Made by a program: the position numbers and the translations under genes
From: JBBQWS01 sp038210415
Lineage (GTDB): Bacteria; Actinomycetota; Actinomycetes; Prado026
Assembly (NCBI GenBank): GCA_038210415.1
Contig: JBBQWS010000001.1
Location: 90,052-154,051 of the forward strand
Length of the DNA stretch: 64,000 nt
Reading direction: 5' to 3'
The notes under the pieces: model-generated
What the model was told of the DNA's origin: nothing
The model's input: the letters and a program-made list of their open reading frames with translations, nothing else
Databases searched by the model: none
Shown here: in pieces, positions 1 to 8,196 of the stretch
Numbering within the stretch: position 1 is the stretch's first letter
Layout: each line of letters opens with the position of its first letter

Positions 1-1
1 C

Positions 2-556
2 ACCCCTGTCGCGGGAGGGCTCGAGGTCATCGTGGTCGCGCCGGACCGGGTCGGGGTGCTCGCCGCCGTCGCGGGCGTTCTCAGCCTCAACCGGCTGACG
101 GTCCGCTCGGCCTCGACGCAGACGGCGGGGGCGATCGCGGTGCAGGTGTGGCAGGTGCTGCCCGAGTACGGCGACCCCCCCGCGGTCGACCGGCTGCGGG
201 AGGACATCCGGCGGGCCCTCGACGGGACCTTGGACGTGGGCGAGCGGCTGGCCCGGCGCGAGGAGTCATCGGTCGTGCGGGCCGGCGTGCCCGTTCCTCC
301 GGCCAGGGTCGACGTCGTGGCCTCAGCGAGCGCGAGTGCCACCGTGCTCGAGGTCCGCGCCCACGACCGGCCGGCGCTGCTGCACCGGATCGGAGCGGCG
401 TTGGCCGCGGCGGACGTCGACGTCCGGTCGGCCCTGGTCACCACGCTCGGGTCCGAGGCGGTCGACGTGTTCTACCTCGTCGACGGTCACGGCGACCCGT
501 TGGCAGACGATGCGGCGAAACTGCTGGCCCAGGCGGTCCGTACCGCCCTGCGCTGA
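2..556 (+). CDS. glnD: PII uridylyltransferase GlnD, C-terminal fragment (tandem ACT domains)
   Basis: The gene enters from the left edge and only about 184 C-terminal residues are present. Two ACT repeats are visible, the first around APDRVGVLAAVAGVL and the second around AHDRPALLHRIGAAL, in the arrangement that ends GlnD, the enzyme that uridylylates and de-uridylylates PII according to glutamine level. The nucleotidyltransferase and HD domains lie outside the window. A glnD gene just before ffh is the usual actinobacterial order (amtB-glnK-glnD-ffh). The tandem ACT tail alone could belong to another ACT protein, but the ffh neighbour supports GlnD. Confidence 0.85.
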   Translation, partial: TPVAGGLEVIVVAPDRVGVLAAVAGVLSLNRLTVRSASTQTAGAIAVQVWQVLPEYGDPPAVDRLREDIRRALDGTLDVGERLARREESSVVRAGVPVPPARVDVVASASASATVLEVRAHDRPALLHRIGAALAAADVDVRSALVTTLGSEAVDVFYLVDGHGDPLADDAAKLLAQAVRTALR

Positions 557-567
557 CGGGCGGCCGT

Positions 568-573
568 TAGGCT
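568..573 (+). promoter_or_regulatory. Putative -10 box (TAGGCT) for ffh
   Basis: TAGGCT lies between the glnD stop and the ffh GTG, about 57 bases before the start. The same hexamer occurs shortly before lepB and the agmatinase gene in this window. No convincing -35 box is visible, so this is a weak call from pattern only. Confidence 0.3.
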
Positions 574-629
574 GGGCGCACCGACCGGCACCCGGCCCGA
601 CCGCACCCCGACCTCCGAGGTAGACGCGC

Positions 630-2168
630 GTGTTCTCCACCCTGCAGGACCGACTCTCCGCGACGTTCAAGAACCTGCGCGGCAAGGGGCGGCTGACCGA
701 GGCCGACATCGACGAGACCTGTCGCGAGATCCGCATCGCGCTGCTCGAGGCCGACGTCGCACTGCCAGTCGTCCGCGGCTTCGTGGCCCGGGTCAAGGAG
801 CGCGCCCTCGGCGCCGAGGTGTCCCGGGCGCTGAACCCGGGCCAGCAGGTCGTCAAGATCGTCAACGAGGAGCTCGTCGGCATCCTCGGCGGAGAGACCC
901 GCCGGGTGCGCCTGGCCAAGAACCCGCCGACCGTGATCATGCTGCTGGGCCTGCAGGGCGTCGGCAAGACCACCCTGGCCGGCAAGCTCGCCCACTGGTT
1001 CCGCGAGCAGGGTCATGCACCGCTGCTCGTCGCTGCGGACCTCCAGCGGCCGAACGCCGTCGGGCAGCTGCAGGTCATGGGAGAGCGCGCGGGCGTGCCG
1101 GTGTTCGCGCCGGAGCCGGGCAACGGCGTCGGCGACCCGGTCGCCGTCTCCCGCGACGCGATCGTGCACGCGCGTACCAAGCTGTACGACGTCGTGATCG
1201 TCGACACCGCGGGCCGGCTCGCGATCGACCAGGAGCTGATGACGCAGGCGGCCGACATCCGCGCCGCCGTCCAGCCCGACGAGGTGCTCCTCGTCGTCGA
1301 CGCGATGATCGGCCAGGACTCGGTGGTCACCGCCGAGGCGTTCGGCGAACGGGTCGGCTTCGACGGCGTGGTCCTGACCAAGCTCGACGGCGACGCCCGA
1401 GGTGGCGCCGCGCTCTCGATCGCGTCGGTCACGGGCAAGCCGGTGATGTTCGCGTCCAACGGCGAGAAGGTCGAGGACTTCGACGTCTTCCACCCGGAGC
1501 GCATGGCGTCCCGGATCCTCGGCATGGGCGACGTCCTGAGCCTGATCGAGTCGGCGGAGCGGGCCTTCGACCAGGACGAGGCCGCTGCCATGGCGGCCAA
1601 GCTCAGCTCTGGCCAGGACTTCACGCTCGACGACTTCCTCAGCCAGATGCAGGCGCTGAAGAAGATGGGCTCGCTGTCCAAGCTGCTCGGGATGCTGCCG
1701 GGCATGGGCGACATGCGCGAGCAGATCGAGAACCTCGACGAGCGCGAGGTCGACCGGGTCGCCGCGATCATCCAGTCGATGACTCCGGCCGAGCGGGCCG
1801 ACCCGAAGATCCTGAACGGCTCGCGCCGGGCCCGCATCGCCAAGGGTTCGGGGAGCCAGGTGTCCGACGTCAACGGGCTGATCGAGCGCTTCGGCGAGGC
1901 CCGCAAGATGATGGCCTCGATGGGCCGCGGCGGGATTCCGGGGATGCCCGGGATGCCCGGGATGCCCGGGATGGGGCGCGGCAAGCCCGCGAAGCAGATC
2001 AAGCAGGCCAAGCGGACCAAGCGCGGCAGCGGCAACCCGGCCAAGCGGGCTGCTGTCGAGCTCGCCGCGTCCACCCAGTCGGCCGCTCAGTCCGCGGAGG
2101 CGGCGGAGGCCGCTCTCGCCGACTTCGAGCTCCCGGACGCCTTCAAGGGTCTGCTCCCCCCCGGCTGA
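630..2168 (+). CDS. ffh: Signal recognition particle GTPase Ffh (SRP54)
   Basis: Ffh binds the 4.5S RNA and signal sequences of nascent membrane proteins and delivers ribosomes to FtsY. The 512-residue product has an N-terminal helical bundle, then the NG GTPase domain with GLQGVGKTT near residue 106, DTAGR near 192 and TKLDGDARGG near 250, and a methionine-rich M domain from about residue 300. The M domain ends in a GMPGMPGMPGM run (about 437-449), followed by a basic and then alanine-rich tail of about 60 residues. The start is a GTG shortly after CCGAGGT. Length and motifs fit the family. Confidence 0.97.
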   Translation: MFSTLQDRLSATFKNLRGKGRLTEADIDETCREIRIALLEADVALPVVRGFVARVKERALGAEVSRALNPGQQVVKIVNEELVGILGGETRRVRLAKNPPTVIMLLGLQGVGKTTLAGKLAHWFREQGHAPLLVAADLQRPNAVGQLQVMGERAGVPVFAPEPGNGVGDPVAVSRDAIVHARTKLYDVVIVDTAGRLAIDQELMTQAADIRAAVQPDEVLLVVDAMIGQDSVVTAEAFGERVGFDGVVLTKLDGDARGGAALSIASVTGKPVMFASNGEKVEDFDVFHPERMASRILGMGDVLSLIESAERAFDQDEAAAMAAKLSSGQDFTLDDFLSQMQALKKMGSLSKLLGMLPGMGDMREQIENLDEREVDRVAAIIQSMTPAERADPKILNGSRRARIAKGSGSQVSDVNGLIERFGEARKMMASMGRGGIPGMPGMPGMPGMGRGKPAKQIKQAKRTKRGSGNPAKRAAVELAASTQSAAQSAEAAEAALADFELPDAFKGLLPPG

Positions 2169-2179
2169 ACCCCATCGGC

Positions 2180-2241
2180 GTTGATCTTGAGCGTTGCGTG
2201 GGCCACCACAGCGTGTCGGCCACGCAATGCTCAAGATCAAC
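2180..2241. repeat. Family A extragenic palindrome, copy 1
   Basis: A 62-bp inverted repeat opens with GTTGATCTTGAGC and closes with GCTCAAGATCAAC. The arms pair over about 24 bp with one G-T wobble and one extra base, around a loop containing the GCGTGTCG core. Near-identical copies lie at 22328-22389 and 28121-28181. It sits 11 bp after the ffh stop and before the rpsP leader, both reading rightward. As RNA it would fold into a strong hairpin without a U-tract, so an mRNA-processing or stabilising role, or a REP/MITE origin, is possible. Confidence 0.85.
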
Positions 2242-2421
2242 ACGGGTGAGTGGGTGGGGGCAGCGCGATTGGGCCACCGGGCCGTGCTCTGGCACACTGG
2301 GCCCCGAACATGCGCGCGTGGGGCCCTCTCACTCTGTGCACCATGTCCACCCGAGGACCCGGCACCGCACCCCACGCGGCTGCGGGCGACTCACCCCATC
2401 GCACCCCAGGAGAATGCCTCC

Positions 2422-2970
2422 GTGGCAGTCAAGATCAAGCTGAAGCGCATCGGCAAGATGCGCGCCCCCCAGTACCGCATCGTCATCGCCGACGCCCGCA
2501 CCAAGCGTGACGGCCGTTCGATCGAGGAGATCGGCAAGTACCACCCCAAGGAGCACCCCTCCTTCATCGAGGTCAACCGTGAGCGCGCCCAGTACTGGCT
2601 CGGAGTCGGCGCGCAGCCGACCGAGGCGGTTCTCGCGATCCTCAAGGTGACCGGCGACTGGCAGACGTTCAAGGGCCTGCCCGGTGCCGAGGGCACCTTG
2701 CAGATGCCGGCCGCCCGTGCCGACAAGAGGGCGATCTTCGAGGCCGCGGCCAAGGAGTCGCTCGACGCGCCCACCACCGAGGCGATCACCCCCAAGGCGA
2801 AGAAGGCCCCGAAGGTCGAGGCGCCCAAGGTCGAGGCGCCCAAGGTCGAGGCGCCCACCGAGGTCGAGGCGCCCACCGAGGTCGAGGCCGTCGCCGAGGC
2901 ACCCGCTGCAGCCGAGGCCGCTCCCGCCGTGGCCGACGCTGAGCCGGCTGCCGAGCCCGAGCAGGCGTAA
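2422..2970 (+). CDS. rpsP: Small ribosomal subunit protein bS16 with long acidic/alanine tail
   Basis: This is the 30S assembly protein bS16. The GTG start is chosen because AGGAGA lies 8 bases upstream and the product then opens with the family sequence VKIKLKRIGKMRAPQYRI. The S16 fold occupies about the first 85 residues, and the product is 182 residues, roughly twice the bacterial norm. The tail is built of tandem VEAPK units (near-identical 15-bp DNA repeats around 2812-2856) and then TEVEAP units, ending Ala/Glu-rich. Low-complexity tails on bS16 are known in actinobacteria; the repeat number probably varies. The stop overlaps the khpA start by one base. Confidence 0.95.
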   Translation: MAVKIKLKRIGKMRAPQYRIVIADARTKRDGRSIEEIGKYHPKEHPSFIEVNRERAQYWLGVGAQPTEAVLAILKVTGDWQTFKGLPGAEGTLQMPAARADKRAIFEAAAKESLDAPTTEAITPKAKKAPKVEAPKVEAPKVEAPTEVEAPTEVEAVAEAPAAAEAAPAVADAEPAAEPEQA

Positions 2971-3212
2971 TGGACGACGAGGCGCTCGAGCACCTGGTCA
3001 AGGGCATCGTCGAGCACCCGGACGAAGTGTCGGTCCGCGTCCGCACCCAGCGCGGCGGTCGGCTGCTTGAGGTCCGCGTCCACCCGGACGACCTCGGCAA
3101 GGTCATCGGTCGTTCCGGCCGCACGGCGAAGGCCCTGCGCACCGTCATCGGCGCGCTCACGCCTGGTCGCGGCGCGCGCATCGACTTCGTCGACGTCGAC
3201 GAGGTGCGTTAA
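2970..3212 (+). CDS. khpA: KH-domain RNA-binding protein KhpA (YlqC family)
   Basis: This 80-residue single-KH-domain protein is usually encoded between rpsP and rimM. The KH GxxG loop is VIGRSGRTAKALR in the C-terminal half. The ATG shares its first base with the rpsP TAA stop, so translation is probably coupled. In other Gram-positive bacteria KhpA pairs with KhpB and affects cell size and RNA levels; here only the family assignment is supported by sequence. Confidence 0.9.
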   Translation: MDDEALEHLVKGIVEHPDEVSVRVRTQRGGRLLEVRVHPDDLGKVIGRSGRTAKALRTVIGALTPGRGARIDFVDVDEVR

Positions 3213-3217
3213 GTCCC

Positions 3218-3757
3218 ATGCTGTTGGTCGTCGGCCGGGTCGGCCGCGCCCACGGGCTCAAAGGTGAGGTCCTCATCGACGTCCGCACCGACGAGCCCGA
3301 AGACCGGCTGGCTCCGGGTCGGGTCCTCGTGACCGATCCAGCCGTAGTCGGGCCGCTCACCATCGCAGCCGGTCGCGTCCACAGCGGCCGGCTGCTGGTG
3401 CGTTTCGAGGGCGTCGAGGACCGCACCGGTGCCGAGGGCCTGCGTGGCACCCTCCTGCTCGTCGACGTCGACCCGGAAGACCTGCCGGCCGAGGACGACG
3501 AGTGGTACGACCACCAGCTGGTCGGACTCGGCGTCGTCCTGGCCGACCGCACTCCGGTGGGCGAGGTACGCGAGGTGCTGCACCTGCCTGGGCACGACGT
3601 GCTCGCGGTCGTCCGGCCGGACGGCAGCGAGGTCCTGGTCCCGTTCGTCAACGAGATCGTCCCCGAGGTCGACCTCGCCGCCTCCCGGGTCGTCCTCACC
3701 CCGCCGCCCGGCCTCCTCGAGGACCTCGCGGACGCGCCGCCGCCCGACCCGACGTGA
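3218..3757 (+). CDS. rimM: Ribosome maturation factor RimM
   Basis: RimM assists 30S subunit maturation by binding uS19. The 179-residue product starts with VVGRVGRAHGLKGEVLI, the conserved RimM N-terminal beta-barrel signature, and carries the PRC-barrel half from about residue 95 (EWYDHQLVGLGV). The gene follows khpA by 5 bases and its stop overlaps a possible trmD GTG start, in the conserved rpsP-khpA-rimM-trmD-rplS order. Confidence 0.95.
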   Translation: MLLVVGRVGRAHGLKGEVLIDVRTDEPEDRLAPGRVLVTDPAVVGPLTIAAGRVHSGRLLVRFEGVEDRTGAEGLRGTLLLVDVDPEDLPAEDDEWYDHQLVGLGVVLADRTPVGEVREVLHLPGHDVLAVVRPDGSEVLVPFVNEIVPEVDLAASRVVLTPPPGLLEDLADAPPPDPT

Positions 3758-3762
3758 CCGCG

Positions 3763-4554
3763 ATGCGCATCGACGTCGTCACGATCTTCCCCGACTACCT
3801 CGCGCCGCTCGAGCTGTCGCTCATCGGCAAGGCCAGGGCCGCCGGGCTGCTCGACGTCCGTGTGCACGACCTGCGCAAACACACCAGGGACCGGCACCAC
3901 ACGGTCGACGACACCCCCTACGGCGGCGGCGCCGGAATGGTCATGAAGCCCGAGCCCTGGGGCGATCTGTTGGACGAGCTCGCCGACGGCGACCAGCCGG
4001 TGCTCGTGGTCCCGACTCCCGGTGGTACGCCGTTCCGGCAGCAGCTCGCAGAGCAGTACGCCGCGGAGCCGCGGCTCCTGTTCGCCTGTGGTCGGTACGA
4101 AGGCATCGACCGGCGGGTGCTCGACGAGGCCGCGCTGCGGTTCCGCGTCCACGAGGTGTCTCTGGGCGACTACGTCCTCGGCGGCGGCGAGGTCGCTGCG
4201 CTGGTAATGATCGAGGCCGTCGCCCGGCTCCTGCCGGGGGTTCTCGGCAACGCCGAGTCGCTCGTCGAGGAGTCGCACGCCGACGGGCTGCTCGAGTACC
4301 CCGTCTACACCAAGCCGGACAGCTGGCGCGGCCGGGTCGTCCCGCCGGTGCTCCTGAGCGGCAACCACGCAGCCATCGCCCGGTGGCGCCGCGACCAGTC
4401 GCTGCTGCGGACGGCTCGCAGCCGGCCCGACCTGGTGCGGGCTCTGGACCCCGCCACGTGCGACCGGCAGGACCTCGCCACCCTCACCGTGGCGGGATGG
4501 GTGGTCGGTGCCGACGGCCGGTTTTCTCCGGTCGAGCCGCCTGTGCGAGACTAG
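3763..4554 (+). CDS. trmD: tRNA (guanine-N1)-methyltransferase TrmD
   Basis: TrmD methylates G37 of tRNAs using S-adenosylmethionine and prevents +1 frameshifting. The product of about 263 residues begins MRIDVVTIFPDYL and contains the SPOUT trefoil-knot motifs CGRYEGIDRRV and SLGDYVLGGGE. The DDTPYGGGAGMVMKPEP segment is typical of the family. An in-frame GTG at 3754, overlapping the rimM stop, is an alternative start. The gene is co-directional with rimM and rplS. Confidence 0.96.
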   Translation: MRIDVVTIFPDYLAPLELSLIGKARAAGLLDVRVHDLRKHTRDRHHTVDDTPYGGGAGMVMKPEPWGDLLDELADGDQPVLVVPTPGGTPFRQQLAEQYAAEPRLLFACGRYEGIDRRVLDEAALRFRVHEVSLGDYVLGGGEVAALVMIEAVARLLPGVLGNAESLVEESHADGLLEYPVYTKPDSWRGRVVPPVLLSGNHAAIARWRRDQSLLRTARSRPDLVRALDPATCDRQDLATLTVAGWVVGADGRFSPVEPPVRD

Positions 4555-4575
4555 GCCAGTTGTCCGGATCACGCG

Positions 4576-4600
4576 GGCGCCCTGCCACAGGGGGTGCGCC
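4576..4600 (+). promoter_or_regulatory. Hairpin in the rplS leader
   Basis: GGCGC-CCTG at 4576-4584 can pair with CAGG at 4588-4591 and GCGCC at 4596-4600, giving a three-base loop and a 4-base bulge (GGGT). It lies in the 148-bp trmD-rplS gap, about 100 bases before the rplS ATG. It may be an attenuator or autoregulatory leader element for L19, but at this GC content chance hairpins are common. Confidence 0.3.
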
Positions 4601-4702
4601 CCGCCCGGTGTGCGACCCGCACGGCGTTCGGCCCGCTCGAATCACCCATCCACGTACACACCGTGGGCGACCTGTGGCACCTACGAGGGAAGAGACTGCG
4701 CG

Positions 4703-5065
4703 ATGCATACCCTGGACTTCGTCGATGCCGCTTCGCTCCGCACCGACCAGCCCGCCTTCCGAGCCGGTGACACCCTCAAGGTGCACGTTCGCGTCGTCGA
4801 GGGCAACAAGTCCCGGATCCAGCTGTTCCAGGGCATCGTCATACGCATCCACGGCGAGGGCGTGCGCGAGACCTTCACGGTCCGCAAGGTCAGCTACGGC
4901 GTCGGCGTCGAGCGCACCTTCCCGCTGCACACCCCGGTGATCGAGAAGATCGAGGTCGTGTCCCGTGGTGACGTGCGCCGCGCGAAGCTCTACTACCTGC
5001 GCGACCTGCGCGGCAAGAAGGCTCGCATCAAGGAGAAGCGCGAGAACACGCCCACCGGGCGCTGA
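4703..5065 (+). CDS. rplS: Large ribosomal subunit protein bL19
   Basis: The 120-residue product matches bL19, a 50S protein at the subunit interface. It has the conserved FRAGDTLKVHVRVVEG start and the C-terminal RRAKLYYLRDLRGKKARIKE block. The ATG is chosen because the family begins here and a GAGGGAAGAG purine run precedes it. It is the last gene of the rpsP-trmD-rplS set and is followed by the lepB promoter region. Confidence 0.96.
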   Translation: MHTLDFVDAASLRTDQPAFRAGDTLKVHVRVVEGNKSRIQLFQGIVIRIHGEGVRETFTVRKVSYGVGVERTFPLHTPVIEKIEVVSRGDVRRAKLYYLRDLRGKKARIKEKRENTPTGR

Positions 5066-5092
5066 CTCGCAAGCTGGCCGCCGTTCACCGCT

Positions 5093-5098
5093 TAGGCT
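5093..5098 (+). promoter_or_regulatory. Putative -10 box (TAGGCT) for lepB
   Basis: TAGGCT ends 9 bases before the lepB ATG, so the transcript would be leaderless or nearly so. The same hexamer lies 7 bases before the agmatinase ATG at 62771. No clear -35 element is seen. Confidence 0.35.
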
Positions 5099-5107
5099 CG
5101 GAGCACC

Positions 5108-6016
5108 ATGACTGACTTCCCCGAAAGCGGCGAGCCGGATCACCCCGGACTGACCTCGTCACTGCCGGTCGAGCCCCCGCCGCCCTCGGACGCCCCGCAC
5201 GCCGCACCCACGCGGCGCGGGGAACGGGCCGCGAAACGGACCCCACAGGGGTCGATCTGGCGTGAGCTGCCGGTGCTCATCGTTATCGCGTTCGGGCTGG
5301 CGCTGCTGCTCAAGACGTTCCTGGTCCAGGCGTTCTACATCCCCTCCGGGTCGATGGAGAAGACGCTCGAGATCGGCGACCGGGTCATGGTCAACAAGGT
5401 CGTGTATCACCTGCGCGACATCAAGCGCGGCGACATCGTGGTGTTCAACGGGCTCGACTCGTTCACGCCGGAGGTGACGGTCATCGAGCCGACCAACCCG
5501 GTGAGCAAGGCTCTGAGCTGGTTCGGCGGGCTGGTCGGGCTGGCGCCGCCTTCAGAGAAAGACTTCATCAAGCGGGTCATCGGCGTCCCCGGCGACAAGG
5601 TGGCCTGCTGCGATGCCAAGGGCCGGGTCACTGTCAACGGGGTCCCCCTGGACGAGCCGTACATCTTCCCGGGCGACGTCCCGTCGACCATCCCGTTCAA
5701 TGTCGAGGTCCCGGCGGGGCGGCTGTGGGTCATGGGCGACCACCGCGGCTCGTCTTCCGACTCGCGGTACCACCTCGGGGAGCCCGGCGGCGGCACGGTT
5801 CCTTCGGACAAGGTGATCGGCCGTGCGTTCGTCGTGATCTGGCCGGCGGGGCACTGGCAGTGGCTGTCCGGGCCGGCCACGTTCGAGCAGGCCGGGCTGC
5901 AGTCGACCGCTTCGTCCCTGGTGTCGTCGCCGCTCGCGGTCGGCTTCGTGGGTGCGGTCCCGATCGTCGGGCTGCGCCGTCGCCGGCGCAGGCTTCGGGC
6001 GGCCCGCGCTGCCTGA
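5108..6016 (+). CDS. lepB: Type I signal peptidase LepB
   Basis: LepB cleaves signal peptides from secreted proteins at the outer face of the membrane. The product has 302 residues: a charged cytoplasmic N-terminus, one membrane segment (about 55-72, VLIVIAFGLALLLKTFLV), the catalytic-serine motif YIPSGSMEKTL (Ser near 82), and the lysine motif KDFIKRVIGVPGDK (Lys near 155). The Ser/Lys dyad is intact, and box E is GDHRGSSSDSR. A second hydrophobic segment and a poly-arginine tail end the protein, as in other actinobacterial LepB proteins. Confidence 0.95.
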   Translation: MTDFPESGEPDHPGLTSSLPVEPPPPSDAPHAAPTRRGERAAKRTPQGSIWRELPVLIVIAFGLALLLKTFLVQAFYIPSGSMEKTLEIGDRVMVNKVVYHLRDIKRGDIVVFNGLDSFTPEVTVIEPTNPVSKALSWFGGLVGLAPPSEKDFIKRVIGVPGDKVACCDAKGRVTVNGVPLDEPYIFPGDVPSTIPFNVEVPAGRLWVMGDHRGSSSDSRYHLGEPGGGTVPSDKVIGRAFVVIWPAGHWQWLSGPATFEQAGLQSTASSLVSSPLAVGFVGAVPIVGLRRRRRRLRAARAA

Positions 6017-6530
6017 CGTCCGCCGCTCCGGGTTCGAGCACGACGTTGAACGCACCTCAGTTCGGGTCGTGCTTCTCGACGCGAAGCAGCGCGTCCTGCT
6101 GTTCGACACGATCGACCCGACGATGCCGGAGCTCGGCCGCTGGTGGGAGCTCCCTGGCGGGGGCATGGAGCCTGGCGAGACTCTCGTCGACACCGCCGTG
6201 CGCGAGCTGTTCGAGGAGACTGGACTCGTGGTCGCCCCGGGGGCCGTTCCTGCGCCCACCTGGTTCCGGTCGGCGACGTACCGTCGCAGAGGCCGCCGGA
6301 CGCTGCAGCACGAGCAGGTCGTCATGGTTCGACTGAGCTCGGTCGAGCCCGAGCTGTCGACGGCCGGCCGCACCCCGGACGAGGTCGAGGACTACCTCGG
6401 GCACCGCTGGTGGAACGTCGCGGAGGTCGAGGCGAGCACCGAGCGGTTCTTCCCCGGTCTGCTTCCGCAGCTCCTGGCCCGGTTCCTGCGCGGGGAGCCG
6501 ATCAACGAGCCGTTCGAGCACTGGAACTGA
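5952..6530 (+). CDS. Nudix hydrolase (first of two in tandem)
   Basis: The Nudix box is complete, running from GGGMEPGE through RELFEETGLV, and supports hydrolysis of a nucleoside-diphosphate-linked substrate that cannot be predicted. The fold starts at about 6054 (SVRVVLLDAKQRVLLFDT). The listed GTG start overlaps the lepB end by 65 bases, and a later GTG at 6069 would clip the first strand, so the true start is uncertain. A second, divergent Nudix gene follows at 6550. Confidence 0.8.
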   Translation: MRSRSSGCAVAGAGFGRPALPDVRRSGFEHDVERTSVRVVLLDAKQRVLLFDTIDPTMPELGRWWELPGGGMEPGETLVDTAVRELFEETGLVVAPGAVPAPTWFRSATYRRRGRRTLQHEQVVMVRLSSVEPELSTAGRTPDEVEDYLGHRWWNVAEVEASTERFFPGLLPQLLARFLRGEPINEPFEHWN

Positions 6531-6549
6531 CCGCACGTACGCTGGCGTC

Positions 6550-7056
6550 ATGGGTGACGGGGTCAGGCGCGAGGCAGGTCGGGTCCTCCTGGTCGACTCC
6601 GCCGAGCGGGTGCTGCTGTTCTGCGGGGCAGACCCGCACCGACCGCAGGACGGGTCGTTCTGGTTCACCCCTGGCGGCGGTCTCGACCCGGGCGAGTCAC
6701 ACGCGCAGGGCGCGGTGCGCGAGCTCTCCGAGGAGACCGGCCTCGTCGGAGTGAGCGCGGACGACCTCGGAGCCCCGGTCTGGGAGCGGGACTCCGCCTT
6801 CGAGTTCGAGTCGACCCTGTACCGCCAGCACGAGCTGTTCTTCCTGCTCCGGGTGGACGGCCACGTGGTCGACGTGAGCGGGTTCAACGACCTCGAGCGG
6901 CGTACGGTCCACGCGCACCGCTGGTGGTCGCTCGCTGACCTCGAGCGCACCGTCGACGTCGTCTACCCGACCACTCTTGCCGCCGAGCTGAGCCGGCTGC
7001 TGGCGCAGGGCCCGCCAGCGACGCCACGACGGGTCGCGTCCGATGACGCTGTCTGA
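6550..7056 (+). CDS. Nudix hydrolase (second of two in tandem)
   Basis: The 168-residue product has a complete Nudix box from GGGLDPGE through RELSEETGLV. A TACGCT hexamer 8 bases before the ATG could be a -10 box for a leaderless transcript. It shares organisation with the preceding Nudix protein, for instance a (H)RWW(N/S) motif after the box, which suggests an old duplication. The last 14 bases overlap the rnhB start. The substrate is unknown. Confidence 0.85.
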   Translation: MGDGVRREAGRVLLVDSAERVLLFCGADPHRPQDGSFWFTPGGGLDPGESHAQGAVRELSEETGLVGVSADDLGAPVWERDSAFEFESTLYRQHELFFLLRVDGHVVDVSGFNDLERRTVHAHRWWSLADLERTVDVVYPTTLAAELSRLLAQGPPATPRRVASDDAV

Positions 7057-7795
7057 GCGGGTCGTGCCCGACCTCGTCGTCGAACGTCGGCTGCGTCGCG
7101 ACGGGGCCACGGTGCTCGCCGCCGCCGACGAGGTCGGCCGCGGGGCGTTGAGCGGGCCGGTGACCGTCGGCATGGTGGTCCTGAAGTCGCGGGTCTTCGA
7201 CCCGCCGGAGGGCCTGCGGGACAGCAAGCTGCTCAGCCCCGCCGCGCGTGAGGCGCTGGTCCGACCCATCCGGCGCTGGACGGCCGCGCACGCTGTGGGT
7301 CATGCGAGTGCGGTCGAGATCGACGCGATCGGGCTGACCGCGGCGCTGCGGCTGGCCGCGACCAGGGCGCTCGCGGCACTGCCCAGCTGGCCCGACGCCG
7401 TGCTGCTCGATGGCAACTACGACTACCTGAGCCCGGCCCGCGGGCCGCAGGACGAGACACTGTTCGACCCTGCCCCGGGCCGGCCGTTCCCGCGGGTCCG
7501 TACCCAGGTCAAGGGCGACCTGACCTGCGCCAGCGTGGCTGCGGCCAGCGTCCTGGCCAAGACCGAGCGTGACCGGCTGATGGACGGTCTGTCCCGGCAC
7601 CATCCCGGCTACGGATGGGAGCACAACCGCGGCTACGCGACGCCGGACCACCTCGACGCCCTGCGCCGCCTCGGCCCCAGCCCGGTGCACCGGCAGAGCT
7701 GGAACCTTCCTGCGCACGGTGAAGGCCTGAACCTCGGGGAGCCGCTCGACTGGCAGGATGGGCGCGGAGCCGAGTCCACGGAGGAGAACACATGA
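7043..7795 (+). CDS. rnhB: Ribonuclease HII
   Basis: RNase HII nicks DNA at misincorporated ribonucleotides and removes RNA from hybrids. The product has 250 residues. The first active-site motif is DEVGRGALSGPV, where most homologues have DEAGRG. Further family blocks are LLDGNYDYL, KGDLTCASVAAASVLAK and HHPGYGWEHNRGY. The gene overlaps the Nudix gene before it and overlaps the DUF2469 gene by 4 bases (ATGA), so these are probably co-translated. Confidence 0.93.
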   Translation: MTLSERVVPDLVVERRLRRDGATVLAAADEVGRGALSGPVTVGMVVLKSRVFDPPEGLRDSKLLSPAAREALVRPIRRWTAAHAVGHASAVEIDAIGLTAALRLAATRALAALPSWPDAVLLDGNYDYLSPARGPQDETLFDPAPGRPFPRVRTQVKGDLTCASVAAASVLAKTERDRLMDGLSRHHPGYGWEHNRGYATPDHLDALRRLGPSPVHRQSWNLPAHGEGLNLGEPLDWQDGRGAESTEENT

Positions 7796-8100
7796 GCGCC
7801 GAGGATCTCGAGAAGTACGAGACCGAGATGGAGCTGCAGCTCTACCGCGAGTACCGCGACGTGGTCGGGCTCTTCGGTTACGTCGTGGAGACCGAGCGCC
7901 GGTTCTACCTCACCAACAACGTCGACCTCCAGGTGCGCTCCGCCGACGGCGAGGTCTACTTCGAGGTCACGATGAGCGATGCCTGGGTTTGGGACATGTA
8001 CCGCACGGCCCGGTTCGTGAAGAATGTCAAAGTCCTCACGTTCAAGGACGTCAACGTGGAGGAGCTCGCGCAACCGGACCTGCAGGTCCCGCAGGAGTAG
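7792..8100 (+). CDS. DUF2469 family protein
   Basis: This 102-residue acidic protein starts MSAEDLEKYETEMELQLYRE and matches the DUF2469 family, which is restricted to actinobacteria and almost always encoded between rnhB and yraN. Its biochemical role is unknown. The ATGA overlap with rnhB indicates translational coupling. Confidence 0.9.
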   Translation: MSAEDLEKYETEMELQLYREYRDVVGLFGYVVETERRFYLTNNVDLQVRSADGEVYFEVTMSDAWVWDMYRTARFVKNVKVLTFKDVNVEELAQPDLQVPQE

Positions 8101-8196
8101 CCGCTCGTCCACAGCACCTCGTCGTCCACAACGCCCGCAACAGCGGGCTCGAGCCGGTCCGCCGCGCCCCAGGGTTGGTCCTGGAGGTGATGCCCG

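Noticed and set aside
1937..1975. Tandem repeat in DNA inside ffh (GGGATGCCC units)
   Set aside because: It encodes the ordinary GMPGMPGM run at the end of the Ffh M domain, so no separate repeat element is called.
567..2375. Long open frame (602 codons) on the minus strand across ffh
   Set aside because: It is antisense to ffh, whose motifs are unmistakable. Long open shadow frames are expected at this GC content, and the product is Arg/His/Leu-rich without any domain.
2414..2416. ATG just upstream as the rpsP start
   Set aside because: It is out of frame with bS16; GTG at 2422 gives the family N-terminus and proper RBS spacing.
2812..2892. Short tandem repeats in rpsP as a CRISPR or satellite array
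   Set aside because: The units are in frame, without spacers, and encode VEAPK/TEVEAP repeats of the bS16 tail.
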